This document shows, piece after piece, positions 50,461 to 62,855 of a stretch of 64,000 nt of DNA. The first letter of the stretch is position 1. Each line of letters begins with the position of its first letter. The notes beneath the pieces are model-generated. The model was not told the DNA's origin and made no database searches. It saw only the letters and a list, made by a program, of their open reading frames with translations. The stretch lies in NCBI RefSeq assembly GCF_016086655.4, contig NC_052132.2, positions 14,572,805 to 14,636,804 of the forward strand. The letters are read 5' to 3'. Source of the stretch: Lepeophtheirus salmonis (taxonomy: Eukaryota; Arthropoda; Copepoda; Siphonostomatoida; Caligidae). The translations under genes were made by a program, and so were the position numbers.

Positions 50461-50604
50461 GATCAATCCTTACTTCATGTCACATAACACCTCCAAAATG
50501 TACGAATCGTCCCTGTCTCAATGGTGGAGTTTGTGTGGATGGTTGGGGTCGATATATCTGCGATTGCAGTTTGACAGGTTTTAATGGTCCCATTTGTGGA
50601 AAAG
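50461..50604 (+). CDS. Nrx-1: Neurexin exon, EGF-B domain
   Basis: This 144-nt exon, phase 1 at both ends, encodes exactly the LNS3-terminal SILTSCHITPP plus one EGF module: KCTNRPCLNGGVCVDGWGRY, then ICDCSLTGFNGPICGK. All six EGF cysteines are present in the usual spacing. It parallels vertebrate PCLSNPCKNNGMCRDGWNRY...CDCSGTGYLGRSCE. The segment C-V-D-G-W-G-R-Y-I-C-D-C fits the consensus for Asp beta-hydroxylation (C.[DN]....[FY].C.C). There is no calcium-binding N-terminal acidic motif. The symmetrical phase-1 exon is the classic arrangement for a shuffled EGF module. Confidence 0.95.
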
Positions 50605-53600
50605 GTGGGTGTTTGTTTGTTCATTCTTTTGAGGTTTGAAAAATCGTTTCATCGAATAATTTTTCAATAGATTGTTTCTTTTTTTTTATTTATTCTTAAA
50701 CTATCATTAGGTATTATTTTTTTGGTATAACCATGTACCCTTAATAATAAAACTATAGAAAAAATATATTTATTATTTTATTACGTCAAAAAATCTTATA
50801 ACATTGACGTTGATAAATTATCTGAATGCCTCTCCTACATTAGACTGTTTCCGAATGCAGTTGCAATAGACAGGGAAAAACTAAAAATAGACGTATATAT
50901 TATCCAGCTTGTTGTTTAAAAAATGACACATGGTAGGAAGAATTATGTCAGCTCCCTCTATGTTATTTTTTATAAAATAATATTATCATTAAGGAAGTTG
51001 ATTATTTTTGCACCACTCTCTCTATCTTTGTTTACAAACGAATATAAGTAAACAATGTCCATGCCCCATTGAATTACAATGAAAAATAGTATTTTCTCCT
51101 TATTTGGGTCAGTCTAAGATTATCTACATAAATAATATTTATGAGATTATCTTGATATATACAAAGAGCATTCTGATTAAAGATGTAAAAATTGTACTCT
51201 TCCAAAACCCTATAATAACGTAAGGGTTGCATATAATGACAACTGAGTTTGAGGGGTAGTTTAATATTTGTCTTGTTCGGTTTTTCTAAAAATTTAGACT
51301 TTTCATCAGTCAACTACTAAAAGAATATCGCTGAAATGTATTCATTTATTCCCAATCTTTTACTCAAAATTAAACTATTTTTATTAACATTTTTAGAAAT
51401 ATTATTTATCAATATTAGTTTAAACTGACCAGAAACCATTTAGAATAACATTGCGACTGTAATTTTGAAACAGTCTACTCTACATACATAGCACAGAAAA
51501 ATACTCAAGAAAAAGAAAGCCCGAATATAAATCATGAAGGGAGATCAGATCAAGAATAAACCACTTTTATTAATACTAAAATGACAAGGGTATCATTTAT
51601 GATACATTTTAACTATGCCGTAAAATATTATCTAATTTTCAAACTTGATCCTTTCAAAAAAAAATTATATTCTATAAAGTATGTTAACACTTTATCTAAA
51701 CGCAGTGTTGAAGTAATAGTCTTTTTTAATTACCCTACCTTAGCGGACGGTGGAATCATTTAGCAAAGTCCGATTTTTACTTATTGAAGCATGTACCCAA
51801 TTAATTATTTTATGTTTAACAGCATGTTTATCCTTGTACCGTAACTATTTTAGACAAAATAGACTCAAAAGTTATCCTTCCACGTTCCTTTTTGATACCA
51901 GCAGTCCGCAAAAAAAGTACTATATCACCATGGTTCTCTAACTACTATTTGTTAAAAATAAATTTGGTATGGTCATTAAAACTTTTCAAGAAACTTTTTT
52001 GGCTAATTTACTAGTATATATGAGGACTTCAACATCAAAGTAAGCATTCTAGAAAAAATGTGGGATGGATTTGTATTGTTCAACTAATTATTTTCCATAA
52101 ATTTTTATACAATATTCTTATTATCCCTACAGAGGCCCCCCGTTAATTCAAGTTAGAAATTTACAGTCACAATAAAATAAAATATGGTGCCCATGATGTA
52201 ATTTTTTTTCGTCATATGTGGTGCCTCAATATAAAAACTATCTTGAATAATAATCACAATAAGGAAACAATCTCAATTTATTCTTAACTTCGACATATGA
52301 TAATTTTATAAAGCTGAAACATTTTCCTTGATTGGCCAGCATCGTTTTTCTACTGATGTTGGATCTTTTATATACCAGCAGTCCGTGAAGTTAGTTTTTG
52401 ATAATACCCTCATTCTAGGGTTAAAAGTCATTCAACTTCAGTGAGCTAAGTATGGATTTATTTACTTTTATCAGAGTTTTATTTCCAAGTGATTGACAAG
52501 CCTTTTATATATTCTAAAATCTACTACATATTATTGTAAACAAACTTTCTGGATGCTTTTTTTATTAGTATTCCCTCTTTCCTTTTTGATCTCAGGTATC
52601 ATTGGTATGCATACAAATATGTATAGTTTCTACGTATTTTTCACTCTTCTGATCTACAAACATGTATTTTAACACATATCTTGGTGGTCAAGTCACCCCT
52701 TCCCCCTAACACTAACTTTTACCATTTCATTGAATTATTGATCTCTCAAATAATAATAATTGTAGTCTACATGGTTTTCATTTAATTTTTAAGGATGAAT
52801 ATTAGACATAAGGAGATACATATATTGCCTGAGATGCCTCATCGGAATGAAGCTCCGTATTTCATTGGAATCTTTTATCCTACTTTCACTATAGCAAGTT
52901 TCTCCTACAGTCGTACTACATGTCATACGTGTAAATGAGATTTTTTTTAGTGACATTAAAAACGTACAATTTGCATCTATGCTCCGTCAATACAAAAGCA
53001 AATTAAAAGTATTTTTCTCATAATTGAATCTGGGCTAATTATTTACTTCAACGAAATAATCATCATAAATAAATGATTATCATTCCACTTCAAGTTGTCG
53101 AATTGATTGTCATAATCAAGGAATGTGTATTTCAAATGCCATATCGGCACCAATAACAATCCCTTGACCTTTAAATGCTTCTTTTTTTTTTTTTTTTTGC
53201 TCTAAAAAATTTTTAACTTGTGAAAAACATAGAATATGAGTAATATAAAGTAGAAAAATGGTTTTTGGGGAAAAGTTATATAATAATTGAACAAAAATAA
53301 TTGATTTTGCAAATGTGCAACAAATTGCATATTTTGTACAAAATGCATATTTAAATTATATATGAAACAAAAAGATATTAATTGACTGAGACCTTACAAA
53401 CATAAATACAAAAAATATATTTTACGATGCAGGCATGAAAAGAAAATATCTTATTGTTTGTATAGTATCAGAATATATTTTTAAATAATATAATATTAAA
53501 ATAGTAATGTAAGAAAACAATTGTGATCGTTATTAAAGCAAAGTAGGTACTATACCATATTTACTGCAATGTACATGGGTCATTAAAGGACATCCCAGGA

Positions 53601-54919
53601 TCTTGCATCTTTGTCTCTTCTCATTCCAATTCATGAAGTGCTCAACTCCATCCAGTCTCACTTATTTCATGGGAACATGAAAATTTGGACCTCCTTCCTT
53701 CCTTACATCTCACATGAGCTCAGTCGTCTTTTCTTTCCAAAGGATTGTCGCATTTTGTTTTAAGATTTTGGAAACGCATGGCATATGGGCTCCTTGTTTA
53801 AATGATTTCATTAAGAGAATATCAGACAGTACACTAGAAAGCTATATTATAAAGAAGTGTAGCTGAAGAATATTTATTTGGCTACGTAAAAACTATTTCC
53901 CTTTTGAGATTCCATAGTTGACTTACTTAATGATTTTTCCTCTTGAAGTAATTGAGCAATTTTTTCTTCTCTTTGTAGAATGTACCTTGTTTATTCAGTT
54001 ACAAGGATGAATTCATGAAGGTTGTGTACTGTTTAGTTAGTCATAGAATATTTAATTAATGTACCCCAAACGGAGAAAAAAGTATTCTTTTATCCACCTC
54101 AATTAAGGTAAAATTGATCACGTGGTCATTATTTATCCGCTTGAGTGATAGCTTTGATGTGCTACATTAAATTATTATGAAGTTGGGAATATTACAATAA
54201 AGATGATCAATTACTATTTTGCTTTCCTCATCAATACTCCGACTAGTTATTTAATGAAAAATACATGTTAATGTTCCTCACATAGAGAGCGCTCTGAAAA
54301 TTCATGAAGAACTAGTTGAAACAACAATCTATAGACTGCCAAATCACCTTGTAAATAATATATTTTTATTAGATGGCTCAGGCCCAATTGCTCATTTATT
54401 TCCTTCATTTCATAACTGTTCTGCTAATAGTAAAATAGGAAATATAGCCTTTTGTTGGTCAACAAAAGGAAGTAGAAAAAAGATTGCATATTCAATGTAC
54501 ATGTAGAGTATTTTGACCAATATGTAGAAGGAGTCGCATACTACTTAATATACTTAAATGGTCAAGACTGAGAATGTTTTTTTTATCATTCAAAACAAAA
54601 TATATATTTTGCAGACCACTTATTAAGTCTATTGTCTTTGCATCTAATTTAAGTACCCTTGTTTAATCAGAGTGAGCTACCATGTTTAATTGTCAGAAAA
54701 AAGAAAATGTCGCATTGCAGAAAGAAAAAGTACTATAGTCTAATGCGTATTGAATAAGAAGTGATCCTCTCTAAATACATATTAACATAAACGTGTCTTT
54801 TAACGCCCCCCACCTTCTTTCACATTTCTTAAAACAGTTTCTTTTAGAAATGAATAAATTCCATAGTTTTAATATTTTAACAAACCATTGATTCTTTTTT
54901 TTTTTTTCTTTCTCCATAG
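50605..54919 (+). other. Neurexin intron, EGF-B to LNS4
   Basis: A 4.3-kb phase-1 intron. Apart from a poly-T run near 53180-53199, a block near 52200-52300 resembling 905-1000, and ATACCAGCAGTCCG occurring twice (about 51895 and 52372), I see nothing recognisable. Acceptor TTTCTCCATAG. Confidence 0.75.
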
Positions 54920-55099
54920 CTGCATCGATTCTTCAATTTGATGGAAGTCAACGTCTAAGCATATCTAATCCTGGGGAGGGAGCAACCGAAGCTGAAAACA
55001 TTGTTCTTCGCTTTCGAACTCCCAAGGCTCATGGATTCCTCTTTGAGCTACGGGATAATAATGGAGGAAATACAGCGGACAAGTTAGAGTTTCTCTTGA
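54920..55099 (+). CDS. Nrx-1: Neurexin exon, LNS4 N-terminal part
   Basis: This 180-nt exon, phase 1 at both ends, runs from TCTCCATAG| to CTCTTGA|GTATGT. It encodes AASILQFDGSQRLSISNPGE, TEAENIVLRFRTPKAHGFLF and ELRDNNGGNTADKLEFLL. It aligns with vertebrate EATVLSYDGSMFMKIQLP...TEAEDVSLRFRSQRAYGILM...SADTLRLEL. TEAE..(V/S)LRFR is a neurexin LNS4 signature. It has no methionine and is missed by start-based ORF calling. Only 60 bp of intron separate it from the next exon. Confidence 0.93.
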
Positions 55100-55159
55100 G
55101 TATGTTCATTTATTTTTGAATATGCACATGATTTTTTTAATAATATACGTTCAAAATAG
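55100..55159 (+). other. 60-bp intron
   Basis: GTATGT...AAAATAG, phase 1. It is the only very short intron in a gene whose other introns here run from 1 to 28 kb. Confidence 0.9.
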
Positions 55160-55315
55160 TCGATGGCAAAATTGAAGTATTTCTCAAAATGGGTCTCACA
55201 GAAAAAAAACTCATAGCTGGTAATGACCTTGGGGATGACAAATGGCATAATATTCATTTTAAAAGGCGTGGAATGATACTTTCACTGGCCATTGATGGAA
55301 ATGCTCCAATACTTG
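55160..55315 (+). CDS. Nrx-1: Neurexin exon, LNS4 middle part
   Basis: This 156-nt exon, phase 1 at both ends, ends ACTTG|GTAAGT. It encodes IDGKIEVFLKMGLTEKKLIA, GNDLGDDKWHNIHFKRRGMI and LSLAIDGNAPILG. It aligns with vertebrate ELDAGRVKLTVNL...[32 protein letters not shown]. The splice-site-3 insertion point of vertebrate LNS4 would fall within this exon, just after FLKM. No insert is present and no intron lies there, so alternative use of that site seems unlikely in this gene. Confidence 0.93.
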
Positions 55316-58010
55316 GTAAGTGTTTTTTTTTTTTTTTTGTAAATACGAGTATATTACAGCAATTAATAAAATTTACCCTTTTTCAAAAACCTTTTGATAT
55401 TCAATTTGATTTTCATATTAATAATTTTATTTTAAGTTCAACCCTCTTTATTGATTTATTCGTTTGAGTCAACTTTTGACTAAGAAAAAATAAGTAAATA
55501 ACAAAAATATTAGTAATTTTTTTTTTTTTTTAATTTCATCGTATTATTGAAATATAGTTTTATATTTTAAATGCCACCATCCAATGCAAATGTCATTTAA
55601 AAGACAACAAATCAAAACACTAAAAAAATTTGTTTCAAAAAAATTATACCTCAGTTTTTACACCAAAGAAGTGCATCTGAGGTGTAAATAGTGGGACATA
55701 TGCGTTGTTTTCTTATATTATTACCGAACAAGCGTGGTGATGTCTTTAGCAAAATATTACAACTCACTCAATGATAATATTAGTTTGTAAATTTTTTGTG
55801 TCATATTTATATGAAAACAAATCTCCAGACAAATATCTACAAACAATCTTCCAATGGAAATCCATATTTTTGCACTTGAAAAAAACAACAACAAAACTAC
55901 AATTTTCACAAATTTATTTTTTTACCCTTAACTTTTTCAATTTGGAATAGCTTTAGAAAATGATTTTATTCATATAGTTGTTCTTTGAGACGCCAGTCAC
56001 TTTTCTTATTTATAACTCAATCCCCAACCTAATCTCTTTGAGCTCCAAAAACAATTTTCATGTTTTGACTATAGAATAAGCCTCCCTTTTAAGAACCCCC
56101 TTCCAGAAAAAAAAAAAAAAAAGTAGCTTGTCTTAGACACCCATGCAAATTCTCAGAATCCTAGGTCCAGAGGTGTGAGCATCCATAAAAGAAACATATC
56201 TAAACTCTACTATTTATGTAATTACAGATTATTTGAAAATTAAAAATGTTATTTGGGTTGCAAGAAAAATATAGTAAAAAGGAATGCCTTTAATTTTTTT
56301 TCTTCCCCCTTACTACATAGAGTCACACTACTTTGCAGAAAGATATTTTTTTATCCTCATCCCTTAATAGGATTCCATTTATTAAATATTCTTTGCTTCT
56401 AAGAGGTATAATTCAACTGTATTTTCAGTAAACAAATATAATAATTAATTACGTTTATAACTAATAAGGTATGTGCCCTTCAAATATAACTGCAACGTAA
56501 GGAACATAATTTCTTACAAGACTAAGGGAGTCACAAAGGTCAATCGATGAACATAGTATTATTTTTATCTTTTTTTAATTTAAAACTTTTATAGTTTTTA
56601 TGAACGTGACACTCAAAATATTGGAGCTTGAAATTAAATAAAACATCTGTAAATTATGTGCATACTCTGCTTAGGGCTAACTTCTTTTTTATATATTTTG
56701 TTTGACTTTGCAACTTTGTTTCTTAAGAGTAGGATATATACATATGTATTGGAAAATCAATTAGTTATTATGGATTAATCAAAATGTGAAAATTTTAATA
56801 GGGTCTAACCAAACTAACGAAACATTCATAGTTAACAAGATGGTGCAGAAAATTTGAGCCCATTTTTGCCGGGACTCTAAAATATTATACATATTTCAAC
56901 TTTTCCCTATTTAAAAATATTTTTTAATTAAAAATTTGATCTATGTATAAGAAAACAAAATTAAAAAAATTGCTGTCAAAATTAGATAAAATTTGATAAC
57001 ACCTACATCTATTGAAATTGTATTTTTTTTTTTAAAGGAATGTAAAAATTTTCAATTTTGTACACGACCTCCCTTATTATTTTAATATTTAATGTAATAA
57101 GATAAAAAAAAATATAATTAAAAAAATGAAAAGTACTTGTCACTTTCAGCCGTACCATTTTTTAATTAAATACCATGAATGCTACAGATATGGATTTTAA
57201 AAATATTCCTATACTAAAAAAAAAGAAAAATATAATATTATCTACATCATTATGTGCGTTGCTAATAAAAAATATTTTATGGATTGAGATATTCAGTGTT
57301 TAAAGTAGTTTAAACATCCCCATCGGCACTAATGGAAACCCCAAGTAAACAACACTATTAAAAATGTGCAATACGATCAATAAACTGTACTTAAAAAAAA
57401 GTATTTTTCTTATTTGTACAAATACCCCATAACATCATACACATATAATTTATATGATGCCTGAGTTTTTGAATCCTTCATTAATTAATTTGACATTTTT
57501 TTTTGGGAAAATGCATGCAATTAAAAAGATCTGTATAATACAAATTAACAAAATTTTACTATTTCTAACGTATGATCTCTCAGTATTACAAAAATATTGT
57601 CCAACTGAAAAAGGGCCAAAACCCCGTGTTTTATGAAAAAATTACAAATACAATCTTAGAGATACCTTTTGCTATATAAAAGTTTCTCAATTATATCCGA
57701 CGGACTTCCTTGATTACATTAATTACAAACCATATTATAATATAAATTCTTTCTTTTAATGTCAAGTCAATAAGTGATCCTAAAAGTAATAAAAGAATCA
57801 TGAAAATTCGAGGAAAAATGGATACTATTGATCTTCAAGACACAAGCAAAGAAGTTCTTGATAAAAAGATGCATTTGTTCCCTCCTTCATATGAAATATT
57901 CATCTCAAAAGCAATAAAAAATATGTCAGATCCCTCCTGAAGAGTAATTGTATCAATAACAAAATCCTAGTGGACATATTGTTTATATACATATTTGTTC
58001 CATACTATAT

Positions 58011-58144
58011 ATTTGTTTGTTCCATCCTCCAAGGGATCCACTTCTTAGAAGATTGAATGGAATTTAAAAAATTGCACGGAAATTCTATTGTAATAATATT
58101 ACTCACACTTGAAGGTACTCCCTTAGAGGATGGAACAGACAAAT
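58011..58144. repeat. Inverted repeat, arms about 28 bp
   Basis: ATTTGTTTGTTCCATCCTCC, AAGGGATCC at 58011-58039 is inverse to GGTACTCCCTTAGAGGATGG, AACAGACAAAT at 58114-58144 with few differences. The 75-bp interior has no coding signal. Possible small MITE. Confidence 0.75.
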
Positions 58145-58228
58145 ATGTTTAGATATTTGTGGTAAATAATATTAATTGAATTTATAATGTATTATAATTC
58201 ATTATAAAGTTTGAACAAAAAAATACGG

Positions 58229-58308
58229 GCAATTTTCCTAATTGGCAATTTTACACCATGGCAATTTTTTATAGCAATCTTCCACTGGCAATTTTCTGCA
58301 AGGCAGTT
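58229..58308 (+). repeat. Degenerate 15-16-bp tandem array (GGCAATTTT...)
   Basis: The core GGCAATTTT recurs at 58229, 58245 and 58261, then as AGCAATCTT at about 58274, GGCAATTTT at about 58288 and GGCAGTT at about 58303. It resembles the GGCAAAAT/GCCATTTTGCC blocks at the edges of 28795-29455. Confidence 0.7.
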
Positions 58309-59607
58309 ACCCTGGTACCTCCTTAAGCAATTATATCATTGTAGAACTATACTTTCATTTATGGCCAAAAAACTGATTTAAAAAATAAAAAATTTCAAAT
58401 TTTATTCAATAACTCAAAAACATATATCTAAAAAAAAGTTAAAATCACGGGTTGGAGTGGGGTGACACTCTTTACAAATGGTGTATTATTGTTGAAAAAC
58501 ATAGGATATCACTTCATCTTTATGATTATTTAGATAATGAGTTTAGAAATATTAAAATACAGGCCTATTGAAAAAATAAATATATATTCTTCCCCTAAAA
58601 GAGCTTCTTAGAAATATGTATCAATACTTTTAAAAAAGCTGTTATTCAACTAACTATAGACAAAAAAAGGACACAAAAAGTTAGTTAAATATCACTCTTG
58701 AAAAATATCGTCGTGCATTCAATGTAAATTAAACTATTTATTAAAAAATCCCTTTTCTATTTTTAAAAGAAATTAAAAGGACCCAATATTTCATTTTTTA
58801 AAGTTACCACATATTGTAGTCAAAAACATTGGATGAAACTCTTAGTTTTGACTATTTGCATAGTGACTTTAAAAATATAGAAATGAAGACCCTCAAAAAA
58901 AAAAAATCCCAAAAAAGTAATTTAAGAAATAGATGGAGATAATTATTTTTTTAAATAACCATCATAAATATTATCAACTGTCCTAAGTTACAATCACTGG
59001 TACAATAGGATGTTTCTTACACATCTGCAAAAAGAAATCCTTATGTAAAAACAACATTTGTTTGATTGGAAGAAGGAGTGAGTTTTGTAGAAATAACCAC
59101 ATTGTCTGGATTGTCTTGACAGCCCGACATGTAACTAAATCTAAAAACATACATACATAGTTAATACCCTAAAAGTAAAGTGCTTATAATTAAATAAATG
59201 AATTGGGAGGAGGAGAATAAAAAAAGACATGGGAGCCTTGCTCCCTATGGGATGAATAATTACAAACAGTTTTCTTATTTATTATTTTAGCCTCTTGAAA
59301 GTCTTTTGGTATAAAAAGATTTTTTTTCTCTTTTTTAGCCTCAAGGGACTTTCTATATATGTAATAATAAAATGATTGTATGAATAGCTCATTCTTATGC
59401 ATGAAAATGACATTACCTTGTTTACGCGCCCTACTAAATAGGTACAATAATTTGCTGAACAGTTTTAGAGTTGTTGTTTTTTCCCTTAGGCTTTCAGGCA
59501 TATAAATATGCATACATTTATTATAAGTATTTATATACTATGTACGACATTACATTTAATTGTTAGATATAATCCTACTTATTAAGTACATACTTACTTT
59601 TTCAATA

Positions 59608-60055
59608 CCGGGTGGTGCAAAATGGATGTACCACTAATCAACGTGAGCAAAATTTTGCTCCTCCTGAGTATAAATGAAGTCAGACGTGATATATTACTTA
59701 AAAACATTTATTAAGCACACAATGAAAACTTTTTTTTTAAATGAATTTGACCTCCATTGCTCTCAACGACGGTCTTCAAGAGGCCACGGAAGGTGGAGCA
59801 TACTCTGGTAATGTAGTCCTTCTCATGAACTTCGAATCCTTCTCCACTGAGGACTTCAGGTCGGTGACACTGCTGTGGCGTGATCTGCAGGTCTTGGACT
59901 CGACTTGGAACCAGGACTTACGTGATCCCCCTGGTCTTCAAGATCTCTAGGTAGTCGGGCAAGAGGTGTTATGTCATCCAGCAGGATGGGGCACCCGCCC
60001 ACCCATCTTGGATACGTGGCGAAGGTATTCAGAGGTGTCTTCAAAACAAACAATA
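59608..60055 (-). pseudogene. IS630-like transposase, C-terminal fragment with terminus
   Basis: On the minus strand the frames read VLKTPLNTFATYPRWVGGCP, then a disrupted region, then PEVLSGEGFEVHEKDYITRV and CSTFRGLLKTVVESNGGQIH. The last matches the usual (A/S).FR.RLEAVIEA.GG.IE end of these transposases. The plus-strand sequence TA|CCGGGTGGTGCAAAATGGATG from 59606 looks like the element's terminal repeat with TA duplication. The QQD.AP and SPDLNP motifs are corrupted or lost. Confidence 0.62.
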
Positions 60056-60339
60056 TAATAATGTTTTTGTTACGTCGCTAGCCTCTTTTCTGATTTAAAA
60101 ATCTGATGAAAAAAATATCATATATGTTTATATTTCCACTGGTTAAGTTGGCATTTTCATCCCTAGCTAATGATGTATAAAATGGGCAGGTTCATCTTAT
60201 TTTAATAAATGCAAATGTTACGGCATTGTAAATCGAGTTAATTGACCTGCAATCAAATAATGAATTAAAGAGCCAGTTCAATTCATAATCTTCTATTGAG
60301 GTCTATATTAGCACGGCGTAACTTTACTAACACAAAAAT

Positions 60340-60850
60340 GTCCAATGTATTTGTTGTCGGTTGTCGATTCTCTCATTTTGCTTCATACGTCATGGGTTTT
60401 TATAATGTATTCTTTTACATAAATAAAAAATAATAAGCATTTCTATAATTATGCTCAGTTTCCAAAAGAACAGGAATACAATTTTTTGCTGATCCCTCGT
60501 CGTTTATATAATATATATATTGAATTTTATTACTTATATAAAAGAATTTCGACTATCGTATAGAAATACAAATTCTTAACTACACTTTTAATAGAATATT
60601 ATAATACAGTATCGAATAAAATACTCTGTCGATTTTAATATTATGAAATAAGTACAGGTATAATTCATTTTAAACATTCTGAAGAAGTAGCACGAGGGTG
60701 ATAGTTTGGAGTACGTAAGAGATATATAGCAGTTGGTATGATTGACTTACTTGGCTAACTACCAGATGATTTCCGGCATTTTTTCTGTTTCTTTTTGTAG
60801 GAACGGTTTGTTTATAAAATAAATGTAACGACGTGTTACATTGCCATCAG
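60340..60850 (+). repeat. Dispersed repeat family A, split copy
   Basis: ATTTGTTGTCGGTTGTCGATTCTCTCATTTTG at 60348-60379 matches the start of the unit at 4267. The rest (GATTGACTTACTTGGCTAAC, CCAGATGATTTCCGGC, a T-run, GGAACGGTT, AAATGTAACGACGTG) follows only at 60739-60837. About 330 bp of unrelated AT-rich sequence may be inserted between them. Confidence 0.5.
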
Positions 60851-62264
60851 GTTTTGATTTCTAACAACAATCAGGTCTTTGTATAGTGGAATGTTAGGAT
60901 CCACATGATTATGTGAGTCTGTTTTCTTGGAGGAGAATGTGAGGAAAAATAAATAAAGTACTAAACTTACTCAAGATCACTTAGATCAGATAGTGAAAAT
61001 TAAAATAGGTAGTGTGAATGAAAACTTTTTAATCAGAATGCACAAGCAAGTTAGAGTTATAATATGAATACATGAAAATAATCAAACGACAATCAACCCC
61101 CATAGTAGCTGCAGATTTTTTTTCCAGAGAGTTTAATATTTAAATTTTTTTCAAAAATTAAAATTTTTGGATATTAAAAAAAAAAATAAAAAAACCATAA
61201 AGCAAGCATCCTTTCCTCAAATATATATATATATTATTCTGCGGACTCTCCTGGGAAAAGGTAGACATCCAGAAAGCTTTAATGTATTATGTTTCAAAAA
61301 AGAAAAAGTATCTTTGCAATATAAATTATCATACCAACAACGATATGATATGTTCTGCTCTAATCCCATGTTACTTCTCTATGGCGTTTATCAATCCCAG
61401 GGACAGAAATATTCGTGTGCGCTATCATATTTTTGCTTCAAATTCAATACAAATTCTTCATTTATCACTTACTTCATGTGGCCAATTTTAAGGTGGATGA
61501 TACTTAATTAGTTTTTGAGTTATTAACTCATTTTTGACTTAATTATTGAGGTTTCAAAAAGGTTTTTCATGCTATTTAATGATGATTAGGAAAAGGGAGT
61601 AAAATATTTCTTTTTGTCTTGTTCGATAATTACTCATTAATTTAGAAACAGTCTGTGGTATACAAAATTTACAAGACTTTTCTTGTACTATTATTTTAGA
61701 TTATGTATAAAGTATAATAGTAAAAAAAAGTACTCAATCTGTGCACTGATGATTATTCCATCAATTTATTAAATCTATGAAACGAATAACTCTGAGATAG
61801 CTCTTCCTATGAATTTTTGCCCTGGGAACTTTTGTCTACATATATATAATGGCAAAATATATTTGAATATTGAATTAAAATCCCCACATTTTTAGATATT
61901 ATCCGTCAAAAAAATGATCTACAGAGGAATTCAAGTGAACGAAAAACCATTGTAAGTCCGAAAAAATAAGTGCACGAAGAAATATTTATTCTATCATATA
62001 TATATCTGAGCAAAGCTACCTAGATCAAAAATTTCCAGTGAGAATCTTCCAATCCCCTTTACGAATATAAGGAGCAATATTGTTGTTTTATATTGCGTAA
62101 ATATCCATTTTAATGTTAGTGTGGCTACACTACACCACAGATATATACTTGCATTAGGATTTGAAGTAAAGTAAAGGAAGGTTAACATTAGGCCCATGAG
62201 TTTGAAAACTATTTTACACATTTGAATAATTTGGATTCTATTAACGTTGATCTTTTTTTTTTAG

Positions 62265-62855
62265 CTGAAGCCTATGGAAGTATGAGCACTCTTGGACATA
62301 CGGTTCTAAATCTTGCCAGCCGCTTGTACTATACAGAGTCCCTCACCCCTTTCTCTGGACACATGCAGCAATTTATTTTCAACGGACGAGAATATTTTGA
62401 AATGATTCGTTCTGGAACGCTGGTATCGTCTTACTCTCTCACGGGAGTATTTTATGATGCCAATGATTCTGACGTTTACCACGATGTCACATTCCTGAGC
62501 CACCATACTTATATGGGCCTACCCCAGCTAAAAACATATGCAAACATTGATTTATATTTCCGACTACGAACACTTGAAACAGATGGAATAATTATGTTTA
62601 ATGCGGGGAGAGGACAGGATTTCATTGCTGTGGAGCTTTCAAATGGGCATATACACTATGTTTTAAATTTGGGCTATGGTGTCATCAATTTAAGGGATAA
62701 CTCTCCTCGGAAAATCAACGATAATAAATGGCACACAGTGTCCATTGGCCGACCCTCTCAGTTCAAGCATACCCTTAGAGTGGATACGTATCATTCATCT
62801 GCAAATTCCAAGGGAAATGAATCCAATTTGGATCTGGATGGAATACTCTTTTTAG
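62265..62855 (+). CDS. Nrx-1: Neurexin exon, end of LNS4 and most of LNS5
   Basis: This 591-nt exon, phase 1 at both ends, runs from TTTTTTTTAG| to TTTTTAG|GTAAGG. It encodes the LNS4 end (LASRLYYTESLTPFSGHMQQ, FIFNGREYFEM) and a linker (TLVSSYSLTGVFYDANDSDV). LNS5 follows: DVTFLSHHTYMGLPQLKTYA, NIDLYFRLRTLETDGIIMFN, GQDFIAVELSNGHIHYVLNL, NDNKWHTVSIGR and LDLDGILFLG. It parallels vertebrate FIGHLQSLTFNGM, PVTFKTKSSYVALATLQAYT, DFIVVELVKGYLHYVFDLGNG and LNDNQWHNVMISR. NDS and NES are possible N-glycosylation sites. The cysteine expected near the end of LNS4 (YIDLCK, CELNAR) is not visible here. Confidence 0.94.

Larger units (their letters stand above)
55316..62264 (+). other. Neurexin intron within LNS4
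   Basis: A 6.9-kb phase-1 intron. It contains an inverted repeat pair (58011-58144), a GGCAATTTT tandem array (58229-58308), an IS630-like transposase fragment (59608-60055) and part of repeat family A (60340-60850). The rest shows AT-rich sequence with poly-A/T runs. The overlapping ORFs at 61167-61511 are not recognised. Acceptor is a T-run plus TTAG. Confidence 0.75.

Noticed and set aside
57791..57940. Open frame starting MKIRGKMDTIDLQDTSKEVL
   Set aside because: Looks protein-like in composition but has no family match I can name and no splice or promoter context.
60688..60711. 24-nt segment between an AG and GTAAGA, a possible microexon
   Set aside because: In the required phase it contains a stop, and there is no pyrimidine tract before it.
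61167..61511. 114-codon ORF overlapping a 69-codon ORF
   Set aside because: Composition is low-complexity at the start, there is no recognisable motif, and AT-rich intron can yield such ORFs by chance.
61896..61951. Exon-like segment with acceptor CCCCACATTTTTAG and donor ATT|GTAAGT, open after the upstream phase
   Set aside because: Its 56 nt do not keep the frame: joining to 62265 gives an early stop. It could only be a poison exon; without RNA I leave it out.
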